Assembly (NCBI GenBank): GCA_024281825.1
Contig: JAMWZY010000010.1
Location: 39,411 to 103,410, forward strand
Length of the DNA: 64,000 bases
Reading direction: 5' to 3'
DNA from: Nitrosomonas sp.
Lineage (GTDB): Bacteria > Pseudomonadota > Gammaproteobacteria > Burkholderiales > Nitrosomonadaceae
The notes beneath the pieces were generated by a model. The model ran no database searches. It had not been told where the DNA came from and was given only the letters and a program-made list of their open reading frames with translations. This document shows, one piece after another, positions 47,801 to 56,143 of the stretch. How positions within the stretch are numbered: position 1 is the first letter of the stretch; the number at the start of each line of letters is the position of its first letter. The translations under genes were made by a program, and so were the position numbers.

Positions 47801-49338
47801 CATTGACTAATCACGAGATTAGCCGGTTTGTCTACTAACATAGCAGCATCGCCAACCGCAAATGATGATAAGAAAAACTCTTCATATGCGCAATCCAGGC
47901 AATCATGCATAGGCCCAGCATTTAGTCGATTGGCAATGATTTCTGCGCCTATTCCACCAGAGCCATAATTAATCATGAAGGCATCCCGAACGCCATGGAA
48001 CGTATGTCCTAGTTCAGGATGTTCGAAGAAATATGGAAATGCTTGTGTGGCGGCATTTTCATCGTGAAAAATCGAGACAAATTCACGGAAAGGTTCCAGG
48101 CGATTGGGTAAAGTGGGATTACGCGCCCCTATGCTCTCGAGCGGATAGGTATTATTAGGAAAACTACCATCATCATTGGGACCGATAATCATCGCATTGA
48201 TATCACCGTGAATAATGCGATTATCATCCTTCCGTACCATATTCAAAATAGGTTTTCCAGCCTTTCCTTCCTGGCACCAAACTTCATTAGTTGCGCAATC
48301 ATTAGGATAAAGCGCTTCATAATTGATAACAGGATGCCCGTCTGGCGTTAAGCGTGGTACCTTATTACCTTTATCATCGACATCTTCGCTCGTTGCCAAA
48401 CGCATTTCTTCTTCTGTCACTTGCGCACGATAAAATCTCGCATCTTTAGGTTCTACAATCACTGCGCCAAATAATCCTACACCACTGTTTCCGGATGTGC
48501 CTTCCCCCCCAAAAACAGCACCATCACTACTAACAAGATAAGCTCCTTCCTTTTCCGCACGGAAGCAGTAAGTTTTGGTTTCTCCAGGAGTGGGGAGCGT
48601 CATCTTTTTTTCTATACAGTCATCATCAATCTTGGTTTCTCTAGTTTTTTCGGGATCGAGAAACGGAAGCGCCAAACTGCATCTATTTTTTCCTACGTAG
48701 GAACTGTCATCATCAATACTCGTAACTAACTCTAGTCCTTGTGGGTGGAACCCTACTGTGCGACTAGCCACTTGATCATCGCTGGTATAGATTTCATGCA
48801 ATTTATTTGTACTTAATCCAAGTTGGTCTTTTGGAGAATGTTCTGTCGGATGATCTATACCTAAAAACTGATCAGGATAATCAAAAGGATTGGCATAATT
48901 AGGTGGAGCATATGCATAATGCTTCAACTTAACATGCAATAAATTAGTGAAATTTACTTTTAAATAACCGCCTGCTGCGACACGCAACACTAACGGTCTA
49001 GGTCTCAAGTCGGGGCGCAGTGCAATACCTCGACTCGCATGATTACTTTTGGCTTTATCAAATAACTGTGTGCCCTCTCTTGTATAATCCAGGCTTTTTT
49101 GGCTGTCCAAATCAATAACATCGTGCCGTAATGCATACATCATCCAATTGACATTCTGTGCACCCAATCGGTTAAAGACCATCGGGTGGTCAATTGCCAC
49201 CACATCGGCTATTAAGGCAGAATCCGGGCAACTTGCAGGATTAAGAGAGGGCGGCTGTTGATTTAGATTCGCTTGGGCTAATGTAGCTCCTACCGCAATC
49301 TTAAGGAACAGTATCCAAAAATATTGTTTGATTCTCAT
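41890..49338 (-). CDS. giant multicopper oxidase, MofA/McoA/MnxG-like, with degenerate second copy
   Basis: 2482 residues with a signal peptide (MRIKQYFWILFLKIAVGATL, then AQA). Copper motifs: HIFHLH (HxxHxH, residues 586-591), HCHFYPHFAQGM (HCHxxxHxxxxM, 640-651, type 1 Cys641), QHIHL (HxH, 1076-1078) and THDHLGPSTHQQ (HxH, 1250-1252). All four are present, but the last two come after the first two. From about residue 1860 a second copy is recognisable: HPQ at 1869 repeats HPQ at 198; ELHGHSW (H2333, H2335) matches FHLHNHQW; WRDHGGFGITSGLW has Asp2434 for Cys641 and Leu2444 for Met651. Gene start has GGGGGAG upstream. Secreted or periplasmic. Manganese(II) oxidation is the best family guess; iron, copper or another reductant is possible. 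Confidence 0.85.
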   Translation of the reverse strand: MRIKQYFWILFLKIAVGATLAQANLNQQPPSLNPASCPDSALIADVVAIDHPMVFNRLGAQNVNWMMYALRHDVIDLDSQKSLDYTREGTQLFDKAKSNHASRGIALRPDLRPRPLVLRVAAGGYLKVNFTNLLHVKLKHYAYAPPNYANPFDYPDQFLGIDHPTEHSPKDQLGLSTNKLHEIYTSDDQVASRTVGFHPQGLELVTSIDDDSSYVGKNRCSLALPFLDPEKTRETKIDDDCIEKKMTLPTPGETKTYCFRAEKEGAYLVSSDGAVFGGEGTSGNSGVGLFGAVIVEPKDARFYRAQVTEEEMRLATSEDVDDKGNKVPRLTPDGHPVINYEALYPNDCATNEVWCQEGKAGKPILNMVRKDDNRIIHGDINAMIIGPNDDGSFPNNTYPLESIGARNPTLPNRLEPFREFVSIFHDENAATQAFPYFFEHPELGHTFHGVRDAFMINYGSGGIGAEIIANRLNAGPMHDCLDCAYEEFFLSSFAVGDAAMLVDKPANLVISQCQPEYIRMVEDPNDPKGNKILDPKYEEARGKFCEQPADQHATEVYYPHDPANVHHSYIGDFVKFRNLHSGKEQHIFHLHNHQWLFNPNDDNSNYIDAQGIGPGSGYTYEIAFGGSGNRNKTVGDAIFHCHFYPHFAQGMWYLWRNHDVFEAGTKLAISEDLDKLDLAKHYHKKPFGLMSGKPSKTARALPDGEIIAGVPIPAIIPLPGKGMAPMPLNVSVKPRIGLDGKAHGSVAVVDIPETLFENAEHIPQNDEDDKQVEKKEATGIKPPNPGYPFWIAGVATYTKDGKEVDEKNQFVSVGSRPTTPPLDMCNEKNCPEFMGKTLGIEGGNGGLPRHALAGYSANGLSYSEIDRISAFKVVKEAMPIYYHEQGTKLEQMAMAYHAVRRHETHMVDKKGNISSSNFITNGADPIPGAPFNEPCMDDQGQRLEKGGDGQFFGGTYGGNNQYIDVKSSLFGGIEFGADNPRIYKGANIQLDVVFNKLGYHYPQQRILALWGDVEPLLNIRLSENELKGKRPKAPEPLVLRMNTFDCAMYAHTNLIPAIFNADDYQITTPTDVIGQHIHLPKWDLTSADGSANGWNYEDGTFSPDTVRERIDAINKWNGFNKDHQVPPPPDYGPNGELIFTEFLEPKIHAYFNGKEIPNHQRNNCLTLWRDTLDKATKEAENLCKEKSENDQKFNECMRKEDKGLLEFHVKYGIPGVCDWLGARTTLQRWFSDPIVNRQGIHRGLGTTFTHDHLGPSTHQQLGLYATMLTEPPGSEWWSNELNSKSARVKLYDRTKRNDGGPTSWQAVITGKDGQEIDVDGDGGDDSHREFFLQFGDFQHAYVKGAYYGVDKGGIGWVIKEHLNKLEGQDQKNPPREKPSQNSFRFAINPSVRKPAKPVFPDILAFEPTCPGGKGSEVLPGAIYNVEANFSDLSLYNKKGQPLRPCPEAISADDVGMMVVNYRNEPIGARVYDPNKRGPDGKKGTQAEGENGDLAFAMQTRTDRAIAALNTTSDNTRYETLTSGVYPGDPFTPILQAQSGDRVRIKIQGGSHEHEHNASINGLSWLQAGSGYGQAPHSGWRNSQNAGLSEQFTFTANLVDYESPFGMNDRMYTIDSSQDGLWNGVWGVLRSYNRVPVHQKLMPLASNPIPTLLAPSRDEERIDNACPSNAPIRSYTVSAVLANKVLGNSVGATIPNWKSESYNWWAWEWWQPETRSHLDSRGGSLVYNPRLTQISIGIYGKNGELLDTKFYGTGPLHDPTAIMFVRDEDLEDGKLKPGAPVEPLVLRAAAGDCIQITLKNQLPENSGEMPDLDGFTSVSGIIPRNCPDLGKESLRRGKEKENCYQAKYYGNSLTSFNNNLIRPSNHIGLHPQMAHYDVQASDGNNIGFNSVNTVSPGKLKRYTWYAGTVEIPRDLNKACLVEGDVAFQEAYKTLNYFALPIKKTSLSSIDLFSDANLNETFTEFKIRYLDSFDDKNSKFKVKEIFQPGNTTFFSPANLNNEEITKIIMDRYKKWRSSDGIFFSLEKLRLKAKNTLQDSQCTSALGHSDLDAIGKNTFDRGKIIKVLAQCFEADKEDLEIFWPISQYTTRLISLKKGKSNDECEPARFVAVEYGGSNLTPPDRIKQGQKGAIGALVIEPEGASWNKTETEKVFDRQQPPNVGKINLRYTRTMADVVYRTATGERKFRDLVMVHQKGLNLRYKDGSAVQNLASEKERVVPKNLTNHPDHPLNSAPEDAHDSGHMAINYGAEPLWFRFGLPPDAPFGKSGFGGADSASGAFSDKCCRNGKGIGTVISADKPVGEPYVPIMKAYAGQEMRIRALMPTGTGRGSTVELHGHSWMRDPYLAQYVEEIEYDDTDEENNQIKRRHSFPKGGNQYGFYGEEGKGWGTPSKCIGENALAMHLGGQESLTPMAHFDLIFPRAGGKHGMKGDYLWRDHGGFGITSGLWALIRIEDAPKDKHYGEKFAPQSLRSNCSTVAINTASQ

Positions 49339-49587
49339 TTTCTCCCCCGAGAAATTATTTCTTCAACTAAAACACCGCATAAGTCAACTTAAGTACCTAA
49401 GAATGCCTGTACCATCAAGACTGAATGTAAGCATACTCATCTTAATTGATAGGCGTGTCAATCACTGCAAAAATATATTCACTTATTGTATTATGGTTAC
49501 TCAGATAAATTCCTTGTAGATGTCAAGAAGCGACGTGATCACGGCACGAGAAAAATCGAATAAAAACTAGGATGATGGAAAAATGGA
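49339..49587. promoter_or_regulatory. divergent promoter region of the oxidase operon and the MFS gene
   Basis: 249 bp between outward-facing genes. TTGACT occurs on the reverse strand near 49390 without a good -10 at the right distance, and no regulator palindrome stands out. No gene is seen; a 63-codon frame here has no ribosome site and crosses the oxidase start. Confidence 0.45.
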
Positions 49588-50847
49588 ATGACTGAACAAA
49601 ACTTGAAACTATTTGGTGTAGTGGCAGAAAAAGGCAGGTGGCTATTAGTCATCATTGGATTATTGATCAATGTTTGCCTTGGATCTATTTACGCATTCAG
49701 CATTTTCAGAAAACCTTTGGAATCACTGTGGGAAATCACCTCGAGCCAAAGCGGTTATCCATTTATGGTTTTCCTGGCAGTATTCGCAATTACGATGCCA
49801 ATGGCAGGAAACCTGATGACAAGATGTGGGCCCAGAAAAACCACGATGCTAGGTGGTTTACTAGTTGGAACAGGATGGATTATTGCAAGTTTTTCTCCAA
49901 ATATCGTCATCCTAACTCTTTTATATGGAATCATCGGAGGTACTGGAGTCGGTATCGTTTACGGTTGCCCAATTGCAGTCATTGCAAAATGGTTCCCGCA
50001 AAAAAGCGGCTTAGCAATTGGCTTAACGGTTATGGGCTTTGGCATATCTGCATTGGTAATGGCCCCGCTGATGAAAGTAATGATCGATCATCCAAGCATT
50101 GGAGTACTTCAAACATTTCTTTATTTAGGGATCATATTAGGGATTGTAATCCTACTCTTAGCGCAGTTATTGAGTTTTCCGCCAGCTGGATGGATACCCA
50201 CAGGAACAAAATTGACGGTAGCAAATGCAAAGACTGTCGCCTCAACCTCAGATCTTAACAGGCAAGAAATGCTAAAGACTCGTCATTTCTATGCGCTATG
50301 GGCTACTTACACAATCGGTTGTCTATCTGGATTAATGGCTGTTGGAATAGCATTCCCTGTTGGAACAGAAATAGCTAAGTTGAATACAACCATGGCAGCG
50401 CTCGCTGTTTCCTTATTTGCCGTGTTTAATGGACTGGGACGACCGCTATTTGGAGCCATGACCGATAAATTCGGACCGAAGTATACTGCCATTATTTCAT
50501 TTGCCATGATATTGAGTGTATCTCTATTAATGTATTTTTTTGAGCAGGAAAACACAACATTGTATCTACTTACATTCTGCATATTATGGATGTGTCTGGG
50601 AGGATGGCTTGCAATAGCGCCTACGTCGACTGGAATATTCTTTGGAAAGAAGCATTATGCGCAGAATTACGGGGTGGTATTCACTGCATTCGGTGCTGGA
50701 GCCATCCTAGGAACACTGATATCCAGCAATATTAAAGATATCACGGGCAGCTATCTGGGTATGTTTCCGATTTTAGCTGGACTAGCGATCCTCGGGATGA
50801 TTATTGCTGCTATTGGATTAAACCCAGTGAAGGGTAAAATCAACTGA
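49588..50847 (+). CDS. MFS transporter of the oxalate/formate antiporter (OFA) family
   Basis: 419 residues, twelve hydrophobic segments. WLLVIIGLLINVCLGSIYAF and FRKPLESLWEITSSQSGYPF at the N-terminus, GNLMTRCGPRKTTMLGGLLV (loop 2-3 motif) and GTGVGIVYGCPIAVIAKWFP with the following QKSGLAIG are characteristic of OFA transporters. Expected to exchange small monocarboxylates or dicarboxylates across the inner membrane. Divergent from the oxidase operon. An overlapping 206-codon frame at 49638-50258 is a shadow. Confidence 0.85.
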   Translation: MTEQNLKLFGVVAEKGRWLLVIIGLLINVCLGSIYAFSIFRKPLESLWEITSSQSGYPFMVFLAVFAITMPMAGNLMTRCGPRKTTMLGGLLVGTGWIIASFSPNIVILTLLYGIIGGTGVGIVYGCPIAVIAKWFPQKSGLAIGLTVMGFGISALVMAPLMKVMIDHPSIGVLQTFLYLGIILGIVILLLAQLLSFPPAGWIPTGTKLTVANAKTVASTSDLNRQEMLKTRHFYALWATYTIGCLSGLMAVGIAFPVGTEIAKLNTTMAALAVSLFAVFNGLGRPLFGAMTDKFGPKYTAIISFAMILSVSLLMYFFEQENTTLYLLTFCILWMCLGGWLAIAPTSTGIFFGKKHYAQNYGVVFTAFGAGAILGTLISSNIKDITGSYLGMFPILAGLAILGMIIAAIGLNPVKGKIN

Positions 50848-50960
50848 AGTGGTCGATGATGCCAATATTTATAATATTTCTATGAGGAGCCCTCAGGTGC
50901 AGCTCTATAAGCTTGGATATTTTTTCAGAGCAGACAGAATTTACTTATGAGGCAAATAAC

Positions 50961-52454
50961 TTAATGAACAGATAATCTAATATCAGTCGCTTGCAAGTAG
51001 TTTTGTTCGGTATTTAAGTCCAATAAGGTGAGCGGATGTTGTTCCAACCAGTTGGCTGGAAATATTAAATCAATGCCCGCTTTATTGGCATTAACTGTGA
51101 TTTCCGAGAAATCAAGAGCAGTTCTTCCACGATGCAATACAACTGCAAGCCGCAATAACACGCAAAGTTTTATCAATGATGCTTTGGTTGATGAAACAAT
51201 CGATTGAAACTCTTCAATTGGAAATTTACGTCGATGACCTCGAACAAGCATGGCAAGTTTTTTTTGGTCTTGCTGAGAAAATCCCGCTAAATCCGAATTA
51301 ACAGTTAAGTATGCACCATGTTTGTGATATTGATAATGCGCTACAGATAACCCGATTTCGTGAATCATCGCTCCCCACATTAAAATTTTTGAATCAATCT
51401 TTTCATCCAATTGCCAGCTTACCTGCACCTGATCAAACAATGCTTTAGCCGTATCTTTAACCCGATTAGCTTGTTGTATATCAATATTGTAACGATTAGC
51501 AACGGCAGCGATAGTTTTATCACGAATATCTTCATTATGTGTTCGGCCAATCAAGTCGTACAATAATCCCTCGCGTAATGCTCCATCCGATACATTCATC
51601 TTCTCCAACCCAAGTGCTTCAAAAATTGCCAGTAGAATAGCCGTACCACCAGCAAAAACAGGTTTTCTACGCTCAGATAGCCCCTCAAGATTTAGCGCTT
51701 CGCTATCACCAATTGCAATCAAAAGCTCTGCCAAGCGGACTAACGCTGAAGCGGTAATGCCAGAATCACACCAACCTTGAGACTGAACGATGTCACGAAT
51801 CGCTAAAATTGTTCCAGATGATCCCAGTGCATAATCCCAACCAACGCTCTTATATAAATTACTAATCGATTCCAATTCCTGCATTGCAAACAAAGTAGCC
51901 TTACGCATTCTTTTTGATTTGATCTTCCCGTCTTCAAAAAACTGTCGCCCCATATTGACGCACCCCATATGTAAGCTCTCAGTTTGGAAAGTATCATAGC
52001 CTCGACCAATAATAAGCTCAGTGCTTCCTCCTCCGATATCGATCACTAATCGTTTATTCGTTTCGTCATATGTACTGTGCGCGACACCTGAATAAATAAG
52101 CCTTGCCTCTTCGCGTCCAGCAATAATTTCAATCGGATGCCCTAAAGCTTCATAGGCTTGGGATAAAAATACTTCTTTATTGCGTGCCAGCCTTAGAGTG
52201 TTCGTTCCAACCACGCGCACGTTAGTTGCTGGAATTTCCTTGATACGCTGACCAAATCGCTGTAAGCATTCGAGTCCTTGTCGTATGGATTCTTCTGACA
52301 GATCTTTTTCGCTGTTCAATCCGGAGGCCAATCGAACCATTTCCTTCATACGGTCAATAACTTGCAAATGGCCGTCAACGAAATTGGCGACAACCATATG
52401 AAAGCTATTTGAACCTAAGTCTATAGCCGCATAAGATTCTTCTAAAGCTGACAT
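50961..52454 (-). CDS. ppx: exopolyphosphatase, Ppx/GppA family
   Basis: 497 residues. The ASKHA-type ATPase fold begins YAAIDLGSNSFHMVVANF, with VVGTNTLRLARN, IAGREEARLIYSGVAHS and LVIDIGGGSTELIIG. An HD-like helical C-terminal domain (GAMIHEIGLSVAHYQYHKHG) follows from about residue 310, as in E. coli Ppx. It hydrolyses polyphosphate, and GppA-like pppGpp hydrolysis is possible. It precedes nothing in the same operon downstream; nlpD, pcm and surE lie upstream in the same direction. Confidence 0.92.
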   Translation of the reverse strand: MSALEESYAAIDLGSNSFHMVVANFVDGHLQVIDRMKEMVRLASGLNSEKDLSEESIRQGLECLQRFGQRIKEIPATNVRVVGTNTLRLARNKEVFLSQAYEALGHPIEIIAGREEARLIYSGVAHSTYDETNKRLVIDIGGGSTELIIGRGYDTFQTESLHMGCVNMGRQFFEDGKIKSKRMRKATLFAMQELESISNLYKSVGWDYALGSSGTILAIRDIVQSQGWCDSGITASALVRLAELLIAIGDSEALNLEGLSERRKPVFAGGTAILLAIFEALGLEKMNVSDGALREGLLYDLIGRTHNEDIRDKTIAAVANRYNIDIQQANRVKDTAKALFDQVQVSWQLDEKIDSKILMWGAMIHEIGLSVAHYQYHKHGAYLTVNSDLAGFSQQDQKKLAMLVRGHRRKFPIEEFQSIVSSTKASLIKLCVLLRLAVVLHRGRTALDFSEITVNANKAGIDLIFPANWLEQHPLTLLDLNTEQNYLQATDIRLSVH

Positions 52455-52546
52455 CGTAAAATATATGAGATTCGGGAAGTAATGATGCTACTTCCATGGG
52501 TAAAGCAGATAAGTTGAAATTATACTGTATGTCAATACTGGCATCA

Positions 52547-53665
52547 TTAGGATGGATTCGGTAAATATATTAGTGGGTCAACAGGTTTACCATTTTTGCG
52601 AATTTCAAAATGTAATTGTACCGTATCTGAATCCGTATTCCCCATTTCGGCAATTTTTTGCCCTTTGGTTACCGAGTCACCTTCTTTCACCAGTATTTTA
52701 CTATTATGCGCATAAGCACTAAGATAGGTATCATTATGTTTAATAATGATTAGGTTTCCATAACCTCGCAAACCATTACCACTATAGACCACAGCACCTG
52801 ATGCTGAAGCCAGAACGGCCTCCCCAGATTGTCCAGAAATTTTTACACCTTTAGAGTTTTTTGAGAAAGTCGAAAGGATTCTTCCATTAGCTGGCCAAAT
52901 CCAGTCGGTAGAAAAATTATGGGTATTTCTTTCATTCTTTTGAGAATCTGAAGGAGGCGCTGCCACAATTCGAGTATTTTTCTCAACCGGGGGTGTAGTT
53001 AGCCCCGGTGTATTGGATGATTCTGTGGTACCCGATGTAGCAGCAATGGGCATCACTGCTGCAATTTGCGCATCCGGTCGCTTTAACTGTGCCATATTTT
53101 GCTCTGAATAAGGCAATTTTATCGCCTTAGGCGCTCTTTTTATATTACCGTGATGGACAGTAACGTTTGTATTACCAGCAGCGTTTTCTAGCGGCATAGC
53201 TATGCCGGGCGGAGATACTGACTCCGGCATGCTCTGAATAGGTTGATCAGTTAAAGCATATAACGTAGGTTGAGAATCAGCTTTTGGAATATATAAACTA
53301 AGTTTTTGGCCAATTCTAAGCGAACGGGGATCGGAAATACTGTTCCATTCCGCTAATTTTTGCACATCGATACCATGTGTCATACCAATACTATGCAAAG
53401 TATCGCCTTTTTGCACGATGTAGTATTGATTTGTTAAATCTCCAGCTTTACCAGCTCCAGCTTGAACTACACTCACTCTTTCTCGTTCTACAACAGGTGC
53501 AGGCTTTTGTGTAGAGCTACATCCAATCAGATAAAATACAGCTACAAATAACAAAAGTAGGTTATAGTTTTGGATGGGGATGAACCATCGAAATATTTTT
53601 AAAGTAATGCCTCGGTAGCCTCGGTATTTTTGATCGATTGTTAATGACCCTAAACTATTTGTCAT
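52547..53665 (-). CDS. nlpD: NlpD-like LysM/M23 lipoprotein
   Basis: About 372 residues from the ATG at 53665, chosen because AAGGA lies nine bases upstream; an in-frame ATG at 53686 overlaps the pcm stop. A lipobox LIGC directs lipid attachment. A LysM domain (YYIVQKGDTLHSIGMTHGID) binds peptidoglycan, a low-complexity Pro/Ser/Thr linker follows, and a C-terminal LytM domain ends the protein. That domain lacks the first metal-binding His (GVKISGQSGE where HxxxD is expected) but keeps LHFEIR. This degenerate site matches NlpD activators of amidases in cell separation rather than active hydrolases. Confidence 0.88.
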   Translation of the reverse strand: MTNSLGSLTIDQKYRGYRGITLKIFRWFIPIQNYNLLLLFVAVFYLIGCSSTQKPAPVVERERVSVVQAGAGKAGDLTNQYYIVQKGDTLHSIGMTHGIDVQKLAEWNSISDPRSLRIGQKLSLYIPKADSQPTLYALTDQPIQSMPESVSPPGIAMPLENAAGNTNVTVHHGNIKRAPKAIKLPYSEQNMAQLKRPDAQIAAVMPIAATSGTTESSNTPGLTTPPVEKNTRIVAAPPSDSQKNERNTHNFSTDWIWPANGRILSTFSKNSKGVKISGQSGEAVLASASGAVVYSGNGLRGYGNLIIIKHNDTYLSAYAHNSKILVKEGDSVTKGQKIAEMGNTDSDTVQLHFEIRKNGKPVDPLIYLPNPS

Positions 53666-53685
53666 GTTAGATATCCTTAATATCA

Positions 53686-54348
53686 TTACTTTTTAACTAC
53701 ACCTGATAGTAAAGGTACAAAATTTACTTCTTCTAGCATTGTTTCAGAGTAACCCGAGCTAGTACGCTCAATCATGCATAAATTCTGTTTTTGTGTCCCT
53801 TTTGGGAAAACCATGCGTCCTCCTACATTTAGCTGTTCCAGTAACGAAGAAGGGATATGCGTAGCAACCGCTGTCATGATAATACCATCAAATGGAGCAG
53901 CTTCTGCGAAACCATGCAAACCATCGGCATGCCTCAAATGAATATTTTTAATCTGTAGTTCTTGCAACCGTATACGCGTCCTAGTCAACAAGGGGCCTAT
54001 ACGCTCAATCGAGTAGACTTTTTCAGCTATGTGGGCCAATATTGTTGTTTGATAACCACAACCAGTACCGACTTCAAGTACTTTCCCTAATTGTTCATTA
54101 GCACGGAGTAATTCACTCATACGCGCCACGGTCCAGGGGCTTGATATTGTTTGCCCATAGTTGATTGGAAGTGAAACATCCTCGTAGGCTCTACTTGCCA
54201 AAGCTTCTTCCACAAATATATGCCGAGGTATAGAGCCTATTACTGATAATATGACTTCATCAGCAATGCCTTGTGTACGCAGTCGCTCGACCATTCGCAA
54301 CCGCGTACGTTGCGACGTCATACCAATTCCAGAATGACGAACACTCAC
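53686..54348 (-). CDS. pcm: protein-L-isoaspartate O-methyltransferase
   Basis: 220 residues. Repairs isoaspartyl residues in ageing proteins. NYGQTISSPWTVARMSELL and KVLEVGTGCGYQTTILAHIA (SAM loop) are diagnostic, as is RHADGLHGFAEAAPFDGIIM. The N-terminus could begin at the ATG ten codons in (MTSQRTRL). It lies between surE and nlpD, the classical surE-pcm-nlpD stationary-phase group, though rpoS is not seen here. Confidence 0.95.
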   Translation of the reverse strand: MSVRHSGIGMTSQRTRLRMVERLRTQGIADEVILSVIGSIPRHIFVEEALASRAYEDVSLPINYGQTISSPWTVARMSELLRANEQLGKVLEVGTGCGYQTTILAHIAEKVYSIERIGPLLTRTRIRLQELQIKNIHLRHADGLHGFAEAAPFDGIIMTAVATHIPSSLLEQLNVGGRMVFPKGTQKQNLCMIERTSSGYSETMLEEVNFVPLLSGVVKK

Positions 54349-54395
54349 TAATGAGTACCTATAAGAATTTTTAAGTTACTGAAATCTATTAACTA

Positions 54396-55145
54396 TTATA
54401 TCTCGTTATTTAACCAAGTATTGACTCGATCCAATTGGTCATAACGGGTAAGATCAATTTGCAATGGCGTTACAGAAACCATTTTATTTTCGATTGCATG
54501 AAAATCTGTCCCTTTCCCAGCATCTTGAACAGACCCCGCCGCACCGACCCAATAAACAGATTCCCCACGTGGGCTTTTCGTTTTAATGACAGGTTCCGCT
54601 TTATGACGACGACCTAAACGTGTCACTTCAGTGCCTTTAATTTGATCATAATCAACATTAGGGACATTGATGTTTAATAATACCGAACCAGCAATATTAT
54701 TTCTGCTAAAACGCGTAACCATATCTACTGCAACGCGTGCGGCTGTTGTAAAATTACCATTGGATGCATCTACTAGTGAGATTGCCAATGAAGGGATCCC
54801 AAGTAGAAATCCTTCCGTAGCAGCGGCGACAGTTCCGGAATAAATGGTATCGTCACCCATGTTAGCTCCATCATTGATTCCTGACACGATCATATCTGGC
54901 ATGATATCAAGCATTCCTGTTACGGCTAAATGTACGCAATCAGTTGGCGTTCCATTAACAAAATAAAAGCCTGTATGGGATTTATGGAGATTCAATGGGC
55001 GATCTAACGTCAAAGAGTTACTTGAACCACTGCGATCTCGTTCAGGTGCTACTACAATAATCTCTGCAATTTTGGCAAGATGTTCCGCAAGGCAAACGAG
55101 ACCTGGCGCAAAATATCCATCATCATTACTCAGTAATATGCGCAT
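54396..55145 (-). CDS. surE: 5'/3'-nucleotidase SurE
   Basis: 249 residues. Metal-dependent nucleoside monophosphate phosphatase acting in the cytoplasm during stress. Active-site motifs: [15 protein letters not shown] (two Asp metal ligands), the [10 protein letters not shown] serine/asparagine segment and [20 protein letters not shown] with the catalytic Asn. It is the first gene of the surE-pcm-nlpD group and lies 90 bp from tRNA-Pro. Confidence 0.96.
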   Translation of the reverse strand: MRILLSNDDGYFAPGLVCLAEHLAKIAEIIVVAPERDRSGSSNSLTLDRPLNLHKSHTGFYFVNGTPTDCVHLAVTGMLDIMPDMIVSGINDGANMGDDTIYSGTVAAATEGFLLGIPSLAISLVDASNGNFTTAARVAVDMVTRFSRNNIAGSVLLNINVPNVDYDQIKGTEVTRLGRRHKAEPVIKTKSPRGESVYWVGAAGSVQDAGKGTDFHAIENKMVSVTPLQIDLTRYDQLDRVNTWLNNEI

Positions 55146-55233
55146 TTTATTGATTTAAAGGAGATTGAAAGAATTTTCTATTTCGCTATTTATTAAATTT
55201 CTATCATCAATGCAATATCTGACCCTTCAAAAA

Positions 55234-55311
<78 letters not shown>

Positions 55312-55373
55312 AACAAAAAATTATAGCAAACTATAAAACTTACTTTAAAGAATTGATCGTAAGTGTGGAAACT

Positions 55374-55766
55374 CTAAGAGGAGAGAATAGACATGACACT
55401 TCTAATCTCATGTTGAATATAATTTAAATCCATTGTAGACACAGAAAGACTATGAACCGTAGGTGCTGGTATCGAAGATAAATTCTTTGATTTTGTGTCG
55501 GTATTGATCAATCGACTACGTGCCCCATTGATAGTAAACCCTTGTTCGTAGAGAAGCTCTCGAATTCGGCGTATTAACAGTACCTCTTGATGCTGATAGT
55601 AACGTCGATTGCCGCGACGTTTAACCAATTTCAATTGCGCAAATTCTTGCTCCCAATACCGCAGTACATGAGGTTTAACATCACACAATGTACCAACCTC
55701 TCCAATCGTAAAATACCGTTTGGCTGGAATAGGCAGTAAAATATTATTTGGTTTTTTGTTTTCCAT
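55374..55766 (-). CDS. MerR-family DNA-binding regulator
   Basis: About 130 residues from the ATG at 55766 ([20 protein letters not shown]); an in-frame TTG at 55781 is less likely. The winged helix reads [20 protein letters not shown], then [20 protein letters not shown] and [20 protein letters not shown]. No cysteines are placed for metal sensing, so it belongs to the orphan MerR proteins commonly encoded after ihfA. It overlaps the ihfA end by 23 bases, so the two are coupled. Regulon unknown. Confidence 0.88.
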   Translation of the reverse strand: MENKKPNNILLPIPAKRYFTIGEVGTLCDVKPHVLRYWEQEFAQLKLVKRRGNRRYYQHQEVLLIRRIRELLYEQGFTINGARSRLINTDTKSKNLSSIPAPTVHSLSVSTMDLNYIQHEIRSVMSILSS

Positions 55767-56052
55767 GGTAATTTTTTTCAACCAAAGTCTTTAGTTTTTG
55801 ACTGGCATGAAATGTTACGACACGACGTGCTGTGATGGGAATCTCTTCTCCCGTTTTAGGATTTCTACCCGGTCGTTGAGGCTTTTCTCGCAATTGGAAA
55901 TTACCGAATCCTGACAGCTTAACACTCTCATTATTCTGCAATGCAATTCGCACTTCTTCATAAAAAAACTCCACCATATCTTTTGCTTCGCGCTTGTTCA
56001 ATCCTACATTTTCAAATAATAAATCTGCCAATTCAGCTTTGGTTAATGCCAT
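55744..56052 (-). CDS. ihfA: integration host factor alpha subunit
   Basis: 102 residues. DNA-bending protein, forms a heterodimer with Ihf[41 protein letters not shown] (the beta-arm with the intercalating Pro region) and [14 protein letters not shown] identify the alpha subunit. It follows pheT as in other proteobacteria, tying IHF production to the translation operon. Confidence 0.96.
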   Translation of the reverse strand: MALTKAELADLLFENVGLNKREAKDMVEFFYEEVRIALQNNESVKLSGFGNFQLREKPQRPGRNPKTGEEIPITARRVVTFHASQKLKTLVEKNYHGKQKTK

Positions 56053-56143
56053 ATTTTTTGCTCCATTTCGCTATTAATTATTATAAGCTTTGTGTTAATA
56101 GCCCGATTCACATGAAAACTGCCATGATCGAAACAACACTTAT

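Noticed and set aside
49638-50258. A 206-codon frame inside the MFS gene
   Set aside because: Same strand, shifted frame, Trp/Arg/His-rich product; the MFS frame is clearly the coding one.
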